Assembly: GCA_903840165.1 (NCBI GenBank)
Contig: CAIMEY010000053.1
Coordinates: 1 to 64,000, forward strand
Origin: an uncultured Myxococcales bacterium
Lineage (GTDB): Bacteria > Myxococcota_A > UBA9042
Direction of reading: 5' to 3'
Length of the DNA: 64,000 bases
Numbering within the stretch: position 1 is the first letter of the stretch; each line of letters begins with the position of its first letter. Below, piece by piece: positions 48,170-56,383 of the stretch. Below the pieces are notes generated by a model that was not told the origin of the DNA, made no database searches, and saw nothing but the letters and a program-made list of their open reading frames with translations. Made by a program: the position numbers and the translations under genes.

Positions 48170-49747
48170 CTAATGCCCGTAGCGCTCGACAAATGAAGCG
48201 TAATCACCTTGATAATCAAGGATTTCACCATCACGAATCCGCCAAATGCGGTTGCACGATTCGGCCAGCACGCTACGGTCGTGGGTGGCCACGATGAACG
48301 TACCGCGGTATTCCGCCAGGCCTTCCGCCAGAGCGCTGCAGCCTTCGAGGTCCAAGTGATTGGTCGGTTCGTCGAGCAACAGAAGATTGTGCTTTAGAAG
48401 CATGAGCCTGCAGAACAGCATCCGCACGCGCTCGCCGCCCGATAGGGTTCCTGTCGCCTTGAGCCCATCGTCGCCGCGAAACAGCATCCGCCCGAGCAGG
48501 CCGCGAATTTCCTCAAGGTCTGCCTGTGGTTTCCAATCGTGCAGCCAGCGATCGATGGTCTTGCCCGCCTCGACCGTGCCCTCGTGCTCTTGGGGCATGA
48601 AGCCGGGACCGACCTCGTGGCCAAGCTGAACCGTGCCGGTAGTCGGCGCGAGGTCATTCATCAACATGCGCAAAAGCGTTGTCTTTCCAGCGCCATCCTT
48701 GCCAATCAAGCCGATGCGGTCGCCGCGCTGGACATGGGCGCGGAACGGCTGCCACACCGTGCCGTCACCATAGTCCTTGGACAATTCTTCGATTTCCAGG
48801 ACATGCTTGCCACTCTCGCGACCGACGTCAAAGCGAATGAAGGGACGAGCGATATTTGAGCGTTTAATTTCAGAGGGTTGTAACTTCTCAACCAGCTTCT
48901 TGCGCGACTGCACCTGACTGGCGCGGGTACCCGCTGAGAAACGGGCGATAAAGTCCTTCAGATCGGTAATCTTCTTCTCTCGTGCGGAGTTCTGCTGCGA
49001 TTGGCGCTCGCGCATCGCCGCCTTGGTCCGCACCATGTCGTCATAGTTGCCCGGATAGGTAATAATCGTTTCAAAATCAATATCTGCGATATGCGTGCAG
49101 ACGTCGTTGAGGAACTGGCGGTCGTGGGAAATCACCACCAAGACGCCGGCATAACGAAGAAGAAATTCCTCAAGCCATTCAATGGTTTCCAAGTCCAAGT
49201 GGTTGGTCGGTTCGTCCAGGAGCAGGCAGTCCGGACTGCCAAAGAGCGACTGCGCCAGCAACACCCGCAGCTTGTGACCGCCGGAAAGTTCAGCCATATT
49301 CGCTTCGAACAGGTCGGCGGGAATGCCTAGGCCCTGCAGAAGCTCCTCCGCCTCGCTCTCAGCAACATAGCCATTTTCCTCAGCAATGACGCCTTCCAGG
49401 TCAGCTAGGCGCATCCCCGCCTCGTCGCTGTCGTCGCCGCTTTCGTAAATCGACTTTTGCTCAGACAGGGCGGCCCACAGGGGCGCATTGCCCATGATTA
49501 CCGTGTCACGCACGGGGAACTCATTGTAAATGCTGTGATCTTGCCGCAGGTTCGCCGTCTTGCGTGGCCTTGAAACAGTTCCGTTGTCCGGATCCAGTAA
49601 TCCCGCGAGAATCTTCATGAATGTAGACTTGCCGGCACCATTGGGCCCAGAGAGACCATAGCGGTTTCCCGGCGCAAAAGACGTCGTAATATCAATGAAA
49701 AGCTTGCGACCAGAATAGGTCTTGGAGACGTCAGCAACGGTCAGCAT
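48170..49747 (-). CDS. ybiT: ABC-F family ATPase, YbiT type
   Basis: This 525-residue soluble protein has two ABC domains without membrane segments. The first has SGPNGAGKSTFMKIL, the signature LSGGHKLRVLLAQ and LLLDEPTNHLD; the second has GKDGAGKTTLLRM, LSGGERVRML and LLLDEPTNHLD. A linker around 230-300 joins them. ABC-F proteins act on ribosomes or in translation quality control; the YRYGLSGPNG start and order match the E. coli YbiT branch more than EttA or Uup. AGGA precedes the ATG. Two promoter-like 72-bp repeats lie upstream at 49857-50075. Confidence 0.88.
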   Translation of the reverse strand: MLTVADVSKTYSGRKLFIDITTSFAPGNRYGLSGPNGAGKSTFMKILAGLLDPDNGTVSRPRKTANLRQDHSIYNEFPVRDTVIMGNAPLWAALSEQKSIYESGDDSDEAGMRLADLEGVIAEENGYVAESEAEELLQGLGIPADLFEANMAELSGGHKLRVLLAQSLFGSPDCLLLDEPTNHLDLETIEWLEEFLLRYAGVLVVISHDRQFLNDVCTHIADIDFETIITYPGNYDDMVRTKAAMRERQSQQNSAREKKITDLKDFIARFSAGTRASQVQSRKKLVEKLQPSEIKRSNIARPFIRFDVGRESGKHVLEIEELSKDYGDGTVWQPFRAHVQRGDRIGLIGKDGAGKTTLLRMLMNDLAPTTGTVQLGHEVGPGFMPQEHEGTVEAGKTIDRWLHDWKPQADLEEIRGLLGRMLFRGDDGLKATGTLSGGERVRMLFCRLMLLKHNLLLLDEPTNHLDLEGCSALAEGLAEYRGTFIVATHDRSVLAESCNRIWRIRDGEILDYQGDYASFVERYGH

Positions 49748-49856
49748 GGTCGGGTCCTGGCGCGCACGGGTAGGGCGTGGCGGCGGCGCGGTGTACGCCA
49801 ATTTCGGGGCAAAAGCAAGGGTGGGCGCGGAAAAAGTTCGGTTCTGGGTGGGCAAA

Positions 49857-49928
49857 AGGCTTGTATAGCAACCCCTAAACTTACTGTTCAGCAAGCACTT
49901 TTTCCGAAATACAGCCAAGCTTGGTCTT
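49857..49928 (-). repeat. 72-bp direct repeat, copy 1 (near)
   Basis: It matches copy 2 at 50004 with one base difference and lies 110 bp upstream of the ybiT start. Read on the minus strand it contains TGAACA (49885-49890), 17 nt, TATACA (49862-49867), with a TTGC extension before the -10, so it looks like a promoter module. Confidence 0.85.
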
Positions 49929-50003
49929 TAGGGCCCGCCCTGCCCAGCCGCGGCACCCGGCAGACCGACCCAAGGACTCAGGCACAGCAACGGCAGAGCC
50001 AAG

Positions 50004-50075
50004 AGGCTTGTATAGCAACCCCTAAACCTACTGTTCAGCAAGCACTTTTTCCGAAATACAGCCAAGCTTGGTCTT
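50004..50075 (-). repeat. 72-bp direct repeat, copy 2 (far)
   Basis: Same module as copy 1, offset by 147 bp, with one T-to-C change inside. It ends 62 bp before the stop of the acyl-CoA dehydrogenase gene. It also holds the palindrome CCAAGCTTGG. Could be a tandem promoter or a remnant of a small mobile repeat. Confidence 0.85.
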
Positions 50076-50136
50076 CGAGGCCCGCCCAGCCCACCCCTCG
50101 CAGTTTTGGGGCTGCCTCGCGGTGCCGACCGGTCAG

Positions 50137-51951
50137 CTAGTAGCTCGACAGCTTGTAGCCACCCTTGGCAACGGCATCGGCGGCGATGGCCCTACGCAGG
50201 ACTAGCAGGTTGGCCGGCAAGTGCGCACCGAGTCGGTCAATCTTGGCCAGCCACGGCTGCAAGACATCGCCTTCATAGCAACTTTCGACCAATCGCCGCG
50301 CCGCCACAGTGCCCCGGTCCAGCGCTTCGCAGGCAGCTACGGTCACGCAAGCACTGACAATGGCTTCGCTTGATGCACCATTGGCCGCCACGCGCTTGAT
50401 CACCCGGGCCACGCCGGAATCGATGGCATAGACGTCGATGATCAAGTTGGCCAAGCCAACCATGGTTTCCTGTTCACCTTCCAGCGCCACACCGTGCCGG
50501 GCCGACAGGGCTTGGGCCACCGTCAGTGTGAGCCACTTGAGCCGTTGCAGTGCAAACTCAGCCAGTTGCGTACCTTCCGCGCCCGCCGGAGCAGGGGCAA
50601 AGTCGTCCGTCGCCAACCGCTGCTCGAGCTGGCCAATGGCCCCGTACAGGTTGAGCCGCTTGTGCATGCCGCGCTTGAAGAGGGTCCCAGGAATCAACAA
50701 CCGATTGATTTCATTGGTTCCTTCGAAGATACGGTTGACACGCGCGTCGCGCACGAACTTCTCAATCTTGTAATCCTCGACAAAGCCGTAGCCGCCGTGC
50801 CACTGCAGACAGCGGTCAGCGATGCGGTCCAGGGCTTCGGAACAAAACACTTTGGCAATGCTGGCTTCAATGGCGTATTCCTCAATCGCCGCCATCTGCT
50901 GATCCACGTAGTCGGGGGCCGAATCATTTAGGCTATGCAGCCGCGCGTCGATGTTACCTGCGATCCGGTAAGACAGCGATTCTCCAAGAAAAATCTGGAT
51001 AATCGAATCAGCCAGCATGTCCCGTGTCGCGCCAAAATCGAGCACGCGCGTATGAAACTGCTTGCGGTCCGCCGCATATTGCATGGACTCGGCCAGGGAC
51101 CTCTTGGCCGCGGCCAGCACGCCAATGGCCAACTTGTACCGACCTAAGTTTAGGGTATTAAAGGCAATTTTATGCCCCTTGCCCACTTCACCGAGCACGT
51201 TCTCCACCGGCACCGGCGCATCATTGAAGATGAGCTGGCAGGTGGAAGACCCGCGCAGGCCGAGCTTGTGCTCCTCCTGACCGATGGTAAATCCAGGCGT
51301 ATCGCGTTCAACGATGAAAGCTGTGAACTTATCTCCGTCTACCTTGGCAAACACCACACCGACATCCATCCAAGCCGCGTTGGTGATCCACTGCTTGGTT
51401 CCATTGAGAATATAATGGGTTCCAGCGTCGTTGAGCTTGGCAACCGTGCGCGCCGCCAAAGCGTCCGAGCCCGAACCCGGCTCCGACAAGGCGTAGCACG
51501 AAACCATTTTTCCATCAGCAATCTTAGTGACATACTTCTTCTTTTGCGCGTCGGTGCCAAAGTACAGAATCGGCGCCAGACCAATGCCGGAGTGAGCGCC
51601 CCAGGTCACGCAAAAATCGCCTGAAGTTCCCAGCTTATCGGTGATCAGCAGGGCCGTTGTCTTGTCGGCACCAATGCCGCCGAACTTCTCGGGCACTTCC
51701 ACCTGGCCAAAACCCAAATCGCAAGCTTTTTTAAGGATTTGCACCATCTCTTTGGCCGCCTTGCCCTCCTTGGACTCCAGGCGCCGCTCCTTGGGCCAAA
51801 CCTCCTTTTGCATGAACCGGTCGGCCTCAGCCGCCATCGCGCGCTGCTCTTCGCCAAAATCTTCAACCGTAAAAATGGGGGTACTTCCAGCGGGTTCCAG
51901 CAGAAAACTGCCACCTGGGACCGCCACCGTCGTTTGCGGGGATTGCGCCAT
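50137..51951 (-). CDS. Acyl-CoA dehydrogenase (long form)
   Basis: This 604-residue flavoenzyme has an N-terminal extension and the domains of a VLCAD-like acyl-CoA dehydrogenase: EKFGGIGADK, CYALSEPGSGSDAL (FAD/substrate loop), KQWITNAAW, QWHGGYGFVEDYKIEKFVRD and the catalytic-Glu motif IFEGTNEINRL. The C-terminal helical domain (about 430-600) is a typical extension of long-chain forms. The ATG at 51951 has GGAG upstream. It is a different branch from the dehydrogenase at 15677. Likely fatty acid beta-oxidation; exact chain length cannot be told. Confidence 0.9.
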   Translation of the reverse strand: MAQSPQTTVAVPGGSFLLEPAGSTPIFTVEDFGEEQRAMAAEADRFMQKEVWPKERRLESKEGKAAKEMVQILKKACDLGFGQVEVPEKFGGIGADKTTALLITDKLGTSGDFCVTWGAHSGIGLAPILYFGTDAQKKKYVTKIADGKMVSCYALSEPGSGSDALAARTVAKLNDAGTHYILNGTKQWITNAAWMDVGVVFAKVDGDKFTAFIVERDTPGFTIGQEEHKLGLRGSSTCQLIFNDAPVPVENVLGEVGKGHKIAFNTLNLGRYKLAIGVLAAAKRSLAESMQYAADRKQFHTRVLDFGATRDMLADSIIQIFLGESLSYRIAGNIDARLHSLNDSAPDYVDQQMAAIEEYAIEASIAKVFCSEALDRIADRCLQWHGGYGFVEDYKIEKFVRDARVNRIFEGTNEINRLLIPGTLFKRGMHKRLNLYGAIGQLEQRLATDDFAPAPAGAEGTQLAEFALQRLKWLTLTVAQALSARHGVALEGEQETMVGLANLIIDVYAIDSGVARVIKRVAANGASSEAIVSACVTVAACEALDRGTVAARRLVESCYEGDVLQPWLAKIDRLGAHLPANLLVLRRAIAADAVAKGGYKLSSY

Positions 51952-52302
51952 GATCGGGCTCCATTTGCAGGTTCGCCGCAGAAAAAATGCGGCAGATTGC
52001 AGGGTTGGACGCACGGAAAGGGGACCTATTCGCGGCCGTGCGCTATGCTGCCGCGCGGCGACCAACAGGTGCGCATCGGCGACGGCTGCGGTAGGGTACT
52101 CACCCACGCACCGAGGCGCAATGGCACCCGGCCGCTGGAGGCGTTTGTGCTGCCAATACCAAGCCATCCTGCGCCGCCGGTCCAGCGCCCCAAGCCGTCG
52201 CGGTTAGCAGCCCCCCTACGTGTGGTGTCCAGACCCGCGACTCGTCCGGTCCTGGCACGACAATCCCATTGCTATACAAGCGCTTGGACAACCACGCGTC
52301 GG
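51952..52302. other. 351-bp divergent gap between the dehydrogenase and ggt
   Basis: It holds the promoters of both genes. A hairpin GCCGCA-N7-TGCGGC at 51975-51993 lies in the dehydrogenase leader. The ggt -10 box is at 52269. No further gene was recognised. Confidence 0.6.
52269..52278 (+). promoter_or_regulatory. Extended -10 box TTGCTATACA upstream of ggt
   Basis: It shares 13 bases (TTGCTATACAAGC) with the minus-strand repeats at 49857 and 50004, and 10 with 33509. It lies 24 nt before the chosen GTG of ggt. No clear -35 was found. Confidence 0.5.
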
Positions 52303-54105
52303 GTGTCCGTTTCCCTGGCGGGCCTGTCGCTCCTGCTGACGGCGTGTGCCGGCCCTGTGCGCGAGTCCGATCGCCTAAAGGCCGCCAGTCCCCACCAACC
52401 GCCCTTTCTTGCAGCCGATTTTGCCTTGCCTCAAGTCGCCACGGCCTCTGGCTGGGACCCCCAAGCAGGGGCAACGTCTGCCCCGCACTTTGCCGTCGCC
52501 ACCGCCCATCCCTTGGCCACCCGGGCCGCTGTGCGGGCTCTGCAACAAGGCGGAACTGCAGCGGATGCCCTGGTCGCAGCTTCCTTTGCCCTCACCGTCG
52601 TACGTCCCCAATCCACCGGGATCGGCGGCGGTGGCTTTGCTGTGGTTGTACCCCAAGGGTCTAAGCCTGCCCAAGTATTTGATTTTCGCGAGACAGCCCC
52701 GGCTGCCACCCAGAGGCAGTCCTACCTCGATGCCGCCGGCCATGCCGTAGCCGAGCGCAGCCGTTGGGGCGGTTTAGCTGTTGCCGTACCTGGTTACGTC
52801 GCCGGCCTCTGGGCCATCCACCGCGCGTATGGTCGCCTGCCCTGGCGCGAACTGGTAGAGCCCAGCGCTGCGTTGGCCGAGCGTGGCTTCGAAGTGGACA
52901 TCCAACTCAGCCTGTCCATTGGCGAAACGCTTCCGCACCTCGACGCCAATGCCAGGGCCGTCTTTGCGCCTCAGGGACCACCGCTGCAGCCTGGGCAAAT
53001 CCTGCGCTGGCCGCGGCTGGCTCGTACGCTGCATCAACTGGCCCAAGGCGGCGCAGCTGTGTTTTATCATGGCGCAATTGCAGATGATTTAACTGAGTCG
53101 GTGCAAAAGGCCGGAGGGACGCTGACGGCAGCCGATCTCGCCCAATACGTTGTTCGTCAAGGGGAACCGCTGCAGGGCCAGGTGGGGAACCTGCAGGCCT
53201 GGACCATGCCGCAGCCATCGGCCGGAGGCGCGCAGATTCTGGCGATGGCGCAGTGGCTTGGGCAACTCCAAGCCATCAAACCCTTTCCCACCGATCTTGC
53301 TGCCGCCCGCCACTGGCTCGTTGAGCTCATGCGCCGCAGTTTTGTGCTGCGTCTGGCCTTCACCAGTGATAGCCAACCACCGCCAATAGCACTGGATTTC
53401 GCCTTTCCGCCCGCTGCCCGCGCCCGGCTGCTGCAGGGCTTCGATCTTGAGCGTGCCACGCCGACCGAAGCACTGCCCAAACTCGATGGTGCCCTGCACG
53501 TTTCTCAGCTCGAAAAGGGAGAAAACACCAGTCATGTCAGCATTATTGACAGCAGCGGCTTGGCCATTGCCAGCACCCACACCATCAACCTGATGCTCGG
53601 CTCGGGGGTCATGGGCGCACGCAGCGGCATTCTGCTCAACGACGAGATGGACGATTTCAGCATGACCACCCAAGATTCCAACGCCTTTGGCCTGCACGGC
53701 AGCCCCGCCAACTTGGTAGAGCCGGGCAAGAGGCCCGTGTCGTCGATGTCCCCAATCATATTGACCAAAGCCGGGCAACCCGTGCTAGTTACCGGTACGC
53801 CGGGGGGCACACATATTCCCACGACCGTCATGCAAATCCTGGCTTGGCGGCTGTGGGGTGGCCTCAGCCTTGCCCAGGCGGTCGCCCAACCCCGCGTACA
53901 TCATCAAGCTTTTCCCGATGTCGTCGAGGTCGAGCCAGCCGCCGGCCCATGGGTGGCCGACCTGGCCAAACGCGGACATCAGGTCACAATCGGCCTTCGC
54001 CCTTGGTGCGACTCGCAATCCGTTGAAGTCGATAGAAGTTCTGGTCCATCGCGGCTGACTGCCGTCAGCGATCCTCGCGGGATCGGAGGAGCTTTCGCGC
54101 AATGA
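52303..54105 (+). CDS. ggt: Gamma-glutamyltransferase, lipoprotein
   Basis: This 600-residue Ntn-hydrolase is anchored outside the cytoplasm: lipobox LTAC follows a short signal. It starts at GTG 52303; an in-frame GTG further upstream would add a charged segment and is an alternative. The precursor is cleaved before the nucleophile Thr409 (GENTSHVS), which starts the small subunit. Other motifs are GGTAADAL, GIGGGGFAVV, ILLNDEMDDFSM and PGGTHIPTT. It would hydrolyse glutathione or transfer gamma-glutamyl groups. Its stop overlaps the radical SAM start (ATGA), so the genes are coupled. Confidence 0.9.
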   Translation: MSVSLAGLSLLLTACAGPVRESDRLKAASPHQPPFLAADFALPQVATASGWDPQAGATSAPHFAVATAHPLATRAAVRALQQGGTAADALVAASFALTVVRPQSTGIGGGGFAVVVPQGSKPAQVFDFRETAPAATQRQSYLDAAGHAVAERSRWGGLAVAVPGYVAGLWAIHRAYGRLPWRELVEPSAALAERGFEVDIQLSLSIGETLPHLDANARAVFAPQGPPLQPGQILRWPRLARTLHQLAQGGAAVFYHGAIADDLTESVQKAGGTLTAADLAQYVVRQGEPLQGQVGNLQAWTMPQPSAGGAQILAMAQWLGQLQAIKPFPTDLAAARHWLVELMRRSFVLRLAFTSDSQPPPIALDFAFPPAARARLLQGFDLERATPTEALPKLDGALHVSQLEKGENTSHVSIIDSSGLAIASTHTINLMLGSGVMGARSGILLNDEMDDFSMTTQDSNAFGLHGSPANLVEPGKRPVSSMSPIILTKAGQPVLVTGTPGGTHIPTTVMQILAWRLWGGLSLAQAVAQPRVHHQAFPDVVEVEPAAGPWVADLAKRGHQVTIGLRPWCDSQSVEVDRSSGPSRLTAVSDPRGIGGAFAQ

Positions 54106-55571
54106 CATCCCCTATCACCCAGATAATACCGGAGATTGGTAGCCGATTCATTGACAATTGGTTTGTGAAGTCTGCATCAAACCATGAATCTGTCTTGCGA
54201 ATCACCTTGGAACGGTCCGATGGTGACCAAGTCGTCTGGCGCCTGCAACGCGCTGAAACGCCCGGCCCAAGAAGTCCGTTTGACACTAGCGGTTGGCAAA
54301 TTGCCTATGAAAACACCAGTGTTGCCTATGACCAACTGATTCCATGCGGTCAGGCGTGGATGAATCTTGTGCAATTGCACGGTTCTACCCTGTCTTCTGC
54401 GTGGACGACGACAACAAATGACACTTGGCAGACCCGAATTCAAGCCGAACTGCTGGACCAACCGCAGCGCAGCGTACGCCTAGGCGATCTGCTTAGGCCA
54501 GAGGAACTGCCTAAATTTGCGTGTACTTTGCCTTGGACACGCTTGGAGGCCAGCCAGGGCGGCTTCATCGGTCCCTGCTGTCTGGAGTATCAGCGCGGAC
54601 GCTGGCCCAATGACGACTCACCGGCGGCGCTGTGGAACGGCCCAGCATTGCAGGCTTTTCGCCGGACTCTGGCCAATCACCAGGCGCCCATGGCCACCTG
54701 CCGCCCAACCTGCCCGGTGCTGCTTGCCGGCAATGAACGCGCGGAAAATGTGCGTATTTACGGAGGAAGTGCCGCGTCCCTGCAGGCCCAAGTGCGAAGC
54801 ATCGAATCGCTGTTGCGTGGCGACAGCATCGTCTCTGGCTGGCCGAGTCAAGTCTGCCTAACCGTGACATCCTATTGTAATTACGACTGTTTGATGTGCC
54901 CCCATGGCGAAGAGGGACGCATCGACGACCAGTTGACCCCCTCCTTTTACGCCGGACTGACGCAAATGCTTGAAGGTGTTTGCATTCTCGAGCTCAACGG
55001 CGGCGAACCCCTGGCGTCGCCCTACCTGCGAGGTTTTCTCGAAGAAATTGATAGCAATCAATACAGCCATTTACGCATTAATCTGATTACCAATGGATCT
55101 TATTTATCAGAGAAACAGCTTGAACGGTTTGAAAAAGTTCCCTGGGGAAACTTGACATTTTCCCTCAATGCCGCAACCGCTGCGACGTACAAGCTGGTCA
55201 ACCGAGGCCTCGAATTCTCTAGGATTCAGGCGCATCTAGAGGCCGTCCACGCAGTACGACGCCAAGTGGCTCACCGCGCCAACGTCACGTACAGCATGGT
55301 GCTCTTGCTCGCCAACTTCCATGAAATTGAAGCTTTTTTTGACCTCGCGCAGCGTGATGGTGCCGACGTCCGTTACCTGCTGCCCTTTCGCGACCGTCAC
55401 GGCAGCAGCCTGATGACCCAGCGCGTGGCCATGGAGACCGCCCAGCTTGCGTTGGAGCGCGTGGCCGATAGGCTGGAACGCCAGAACCGAATGCGGCAAA
55501 GCCGCGATGTGCGGGCCAATGCGCAGATTCTTGCCCAGCGAATTCAAGCCGGTGTATTTCAAGCGCTCTAG
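54102..55571 (+). CDS. Radical SAM protein with Cys-rich module before the core
   Basis: This 489-residue enzyme has a radical SAM core with C259-x3-C263-x2-C266 (CNYDCLMC) for the [4Fe-4S] cluster and SAM, followed by LELNGGEP and NLITNGSYLS. Before it lies a twitch/SPASM-like module with Cys141, Cys159/160, Cys200 and Cys204 (FACTLPW, GPCCLEY, TCRPTC) that could bind an extra cluster. N-terminal twitch radical SAM proteins are a known but little-studied group. It overlaps ggt upstream and the Rieske-like gene downstream. No precursor peptide gene was recognised, so the substrate is open. Confidence 0.85.
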   Translation: MTSPITQIIPEIGSRFIDNWFVKSASNHESVLRITLERSDGDQVVWRLQRAETPGPRSPFDTSGWQIAYENTSVAYDQLIPCGQAWMNLVQLHGSTLSSAWTTTTNDTWQTRIQAELLDQPQRSVRLGDLLRPEELPKFACTLPWTRLEASQGGFIGPCCLEYQRGRWPNDDSPAALWNGPALQAFRRTLANHQAPMATCRPTCPVLLAGNERAENVRIYGGSAASLQAQVRSIESLLRGDSIVSGWPSQVCLTVTSYCNYDCLMCPHGEEGRIDDQLTPSFYAGLTQMLEGVCILELNGGEPLASPYLRGFLEEIDSNQYSHLRINLITNGSYLSEKQLERFEKVPWGNLTFSLNAATAATYKLVNRGLEFSRIQAHLEAVHAVRRQVAHRANVTYSMVLLLANFHEIEAFFDLAQRDGADVRYLLPFRDRHGSSLMTQRVAMETAQLALERVADRLERQNRMRQSRDVRANAQILAQRIQAGVFQAL

Positions 55572-56013
55572 CCCGAGCCTAGCCGTCGCCCAACGCATCG
55601 TGGTCCACTGCTTGGCTGTAATGCTGCACGGACTAGCGATTCTGGCTTGCAATACAGGAACTTCCACACCCGTAGTTCCCGTAACCGTTGGCCAGGCCAG
55701 CACCTACGGCGTCGGCTACCTCGGCTTTGTTCCCGGCAATCCCATCCTCATCGGCCGAGACAGCGGCGGTTACTACGCTATGTCCTCGTATTGTACCTTT
55801 GATGACTGGGACTTATCGACCAGTGGCACGCTCAACGACCAAGGCCTGAGTTGCGACCAGTGCGACAGCCTGTACGACCGCCTAGGCGTGGTGAAGCGCG
55901 GCCCAGCATCCCGAATCTTGGCGCATTTTCAGGTTGTTATCGATGCGACCGGCAACCTCGTGGTTCATCCGGAAGTCGAGGTCGCGATCGCAGCGCGAAC
56001 CGCACCCCAATAG
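55552..56013 (+). CDS. Rieske-like lipoprotein lacking the histidine ligands
   Basis: This 153-residue protein (GTG at 55552 chosen; GTG at 55600 possible) has a charged signal and lipobox ILAC. The fold matches Rieske proteins: GNPILIGRDSGGYYAMSSYC, then a gap of 20 residues and CDQCDSLYD-x2-GVVKRGPASRIL, followed by strands to the end. In real Rieske clusters the ligands are CxH and CxxH; here they read Cys81-Thr-Phe83 and Cys101-x-x-Cys104, so neither His is present. Either the cluster differs, or the Cys form disulfides. Its start overlaps the radical SAM gene, making it a likely partner or substrate. Confidence 0.75.
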   Translation: MYFKRSSPSLAVAQRIVVHCLAVMLHGLAILACNTGTSTPVVPVTVGQASTYGVGYLGFVPGNPILIGRDSGGYYAMSSYCTFDDWDLSTSGTLNDQGLSCDQCDSLYDRLGVVKRGPASRILAHFQVVIDATGNLVVHPEVEVAIAARTAPQ

Positions 56014-56085
56014 GCTAAATCAATGAATGCCTAGGGAAATACGGGATTCGCCCGTGTACCTGCCCCGGCGTAAGGGACGGTCAGG

Positions 56086-56310
56086 TCAGGTGCGACCGGG
56101 ATTGACGTACTGGCTAATCCTCAACGCGACGTTGAGATTAACCGCGCCGATGCCCGCTTCGCGCTCCGGTCCCCCAGCCCTGTTGCGCGTGACCATGCCG
56201 CCGCTATTGCCCTTTGCCTGGGTCTCGCTGCTACCGTCGTTGCTGCCGCCGGCGGCACCCTTGCGCCCGCCAATGGGACGGCCGTTGAGCTGAACTTCAC
56301 CGGTGGTCAT
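56086..56310 (-). CDS. Possible small Gly-rich protein
   Basis: A 74-residue frame begins at an ATG after a G-rich stretch. Codon third positions are about 80% G/C, as in real genes here. The sequence is Gly/Asn/Arg-rich and ends NLNVALRISQYVNPGRT. It lies just downstream of the copper ATPase gene on the same strand. No homology is recognised; it may be a chance frame. Confidence 0.35.
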   Translation of the reverse strand: MTTGEVQLNGRPIGGRKGAAGGSNDGSSETQAKGNSGGMVTRNRAGGPEREAGIGAVNLNVALRISQYVNPGRT

Positions 56311-56383
56311 CGGCCCACCGCCCCCTGCTGTCGTCGCGCTCGTTGCCAGCCTTCTGCGTCTTGGCCTCGGGCTCCCAGTACGA

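Noticed and set aside
49857-50075. 72-bp repeats as an insertion-sequence remnant
   Set aside because: No terminal inverted repeats or transposase are present; the promoter-like content and position favour a regulatory duplication, though a mobile repeat is not excluded.
55552-56013. Ordinary Rieske [2Fe-2S] lipoprotein
   Set aside because: Both His ligands are absent although the surrounding pattern is kept, so a normal Rieske cluster is not expected.
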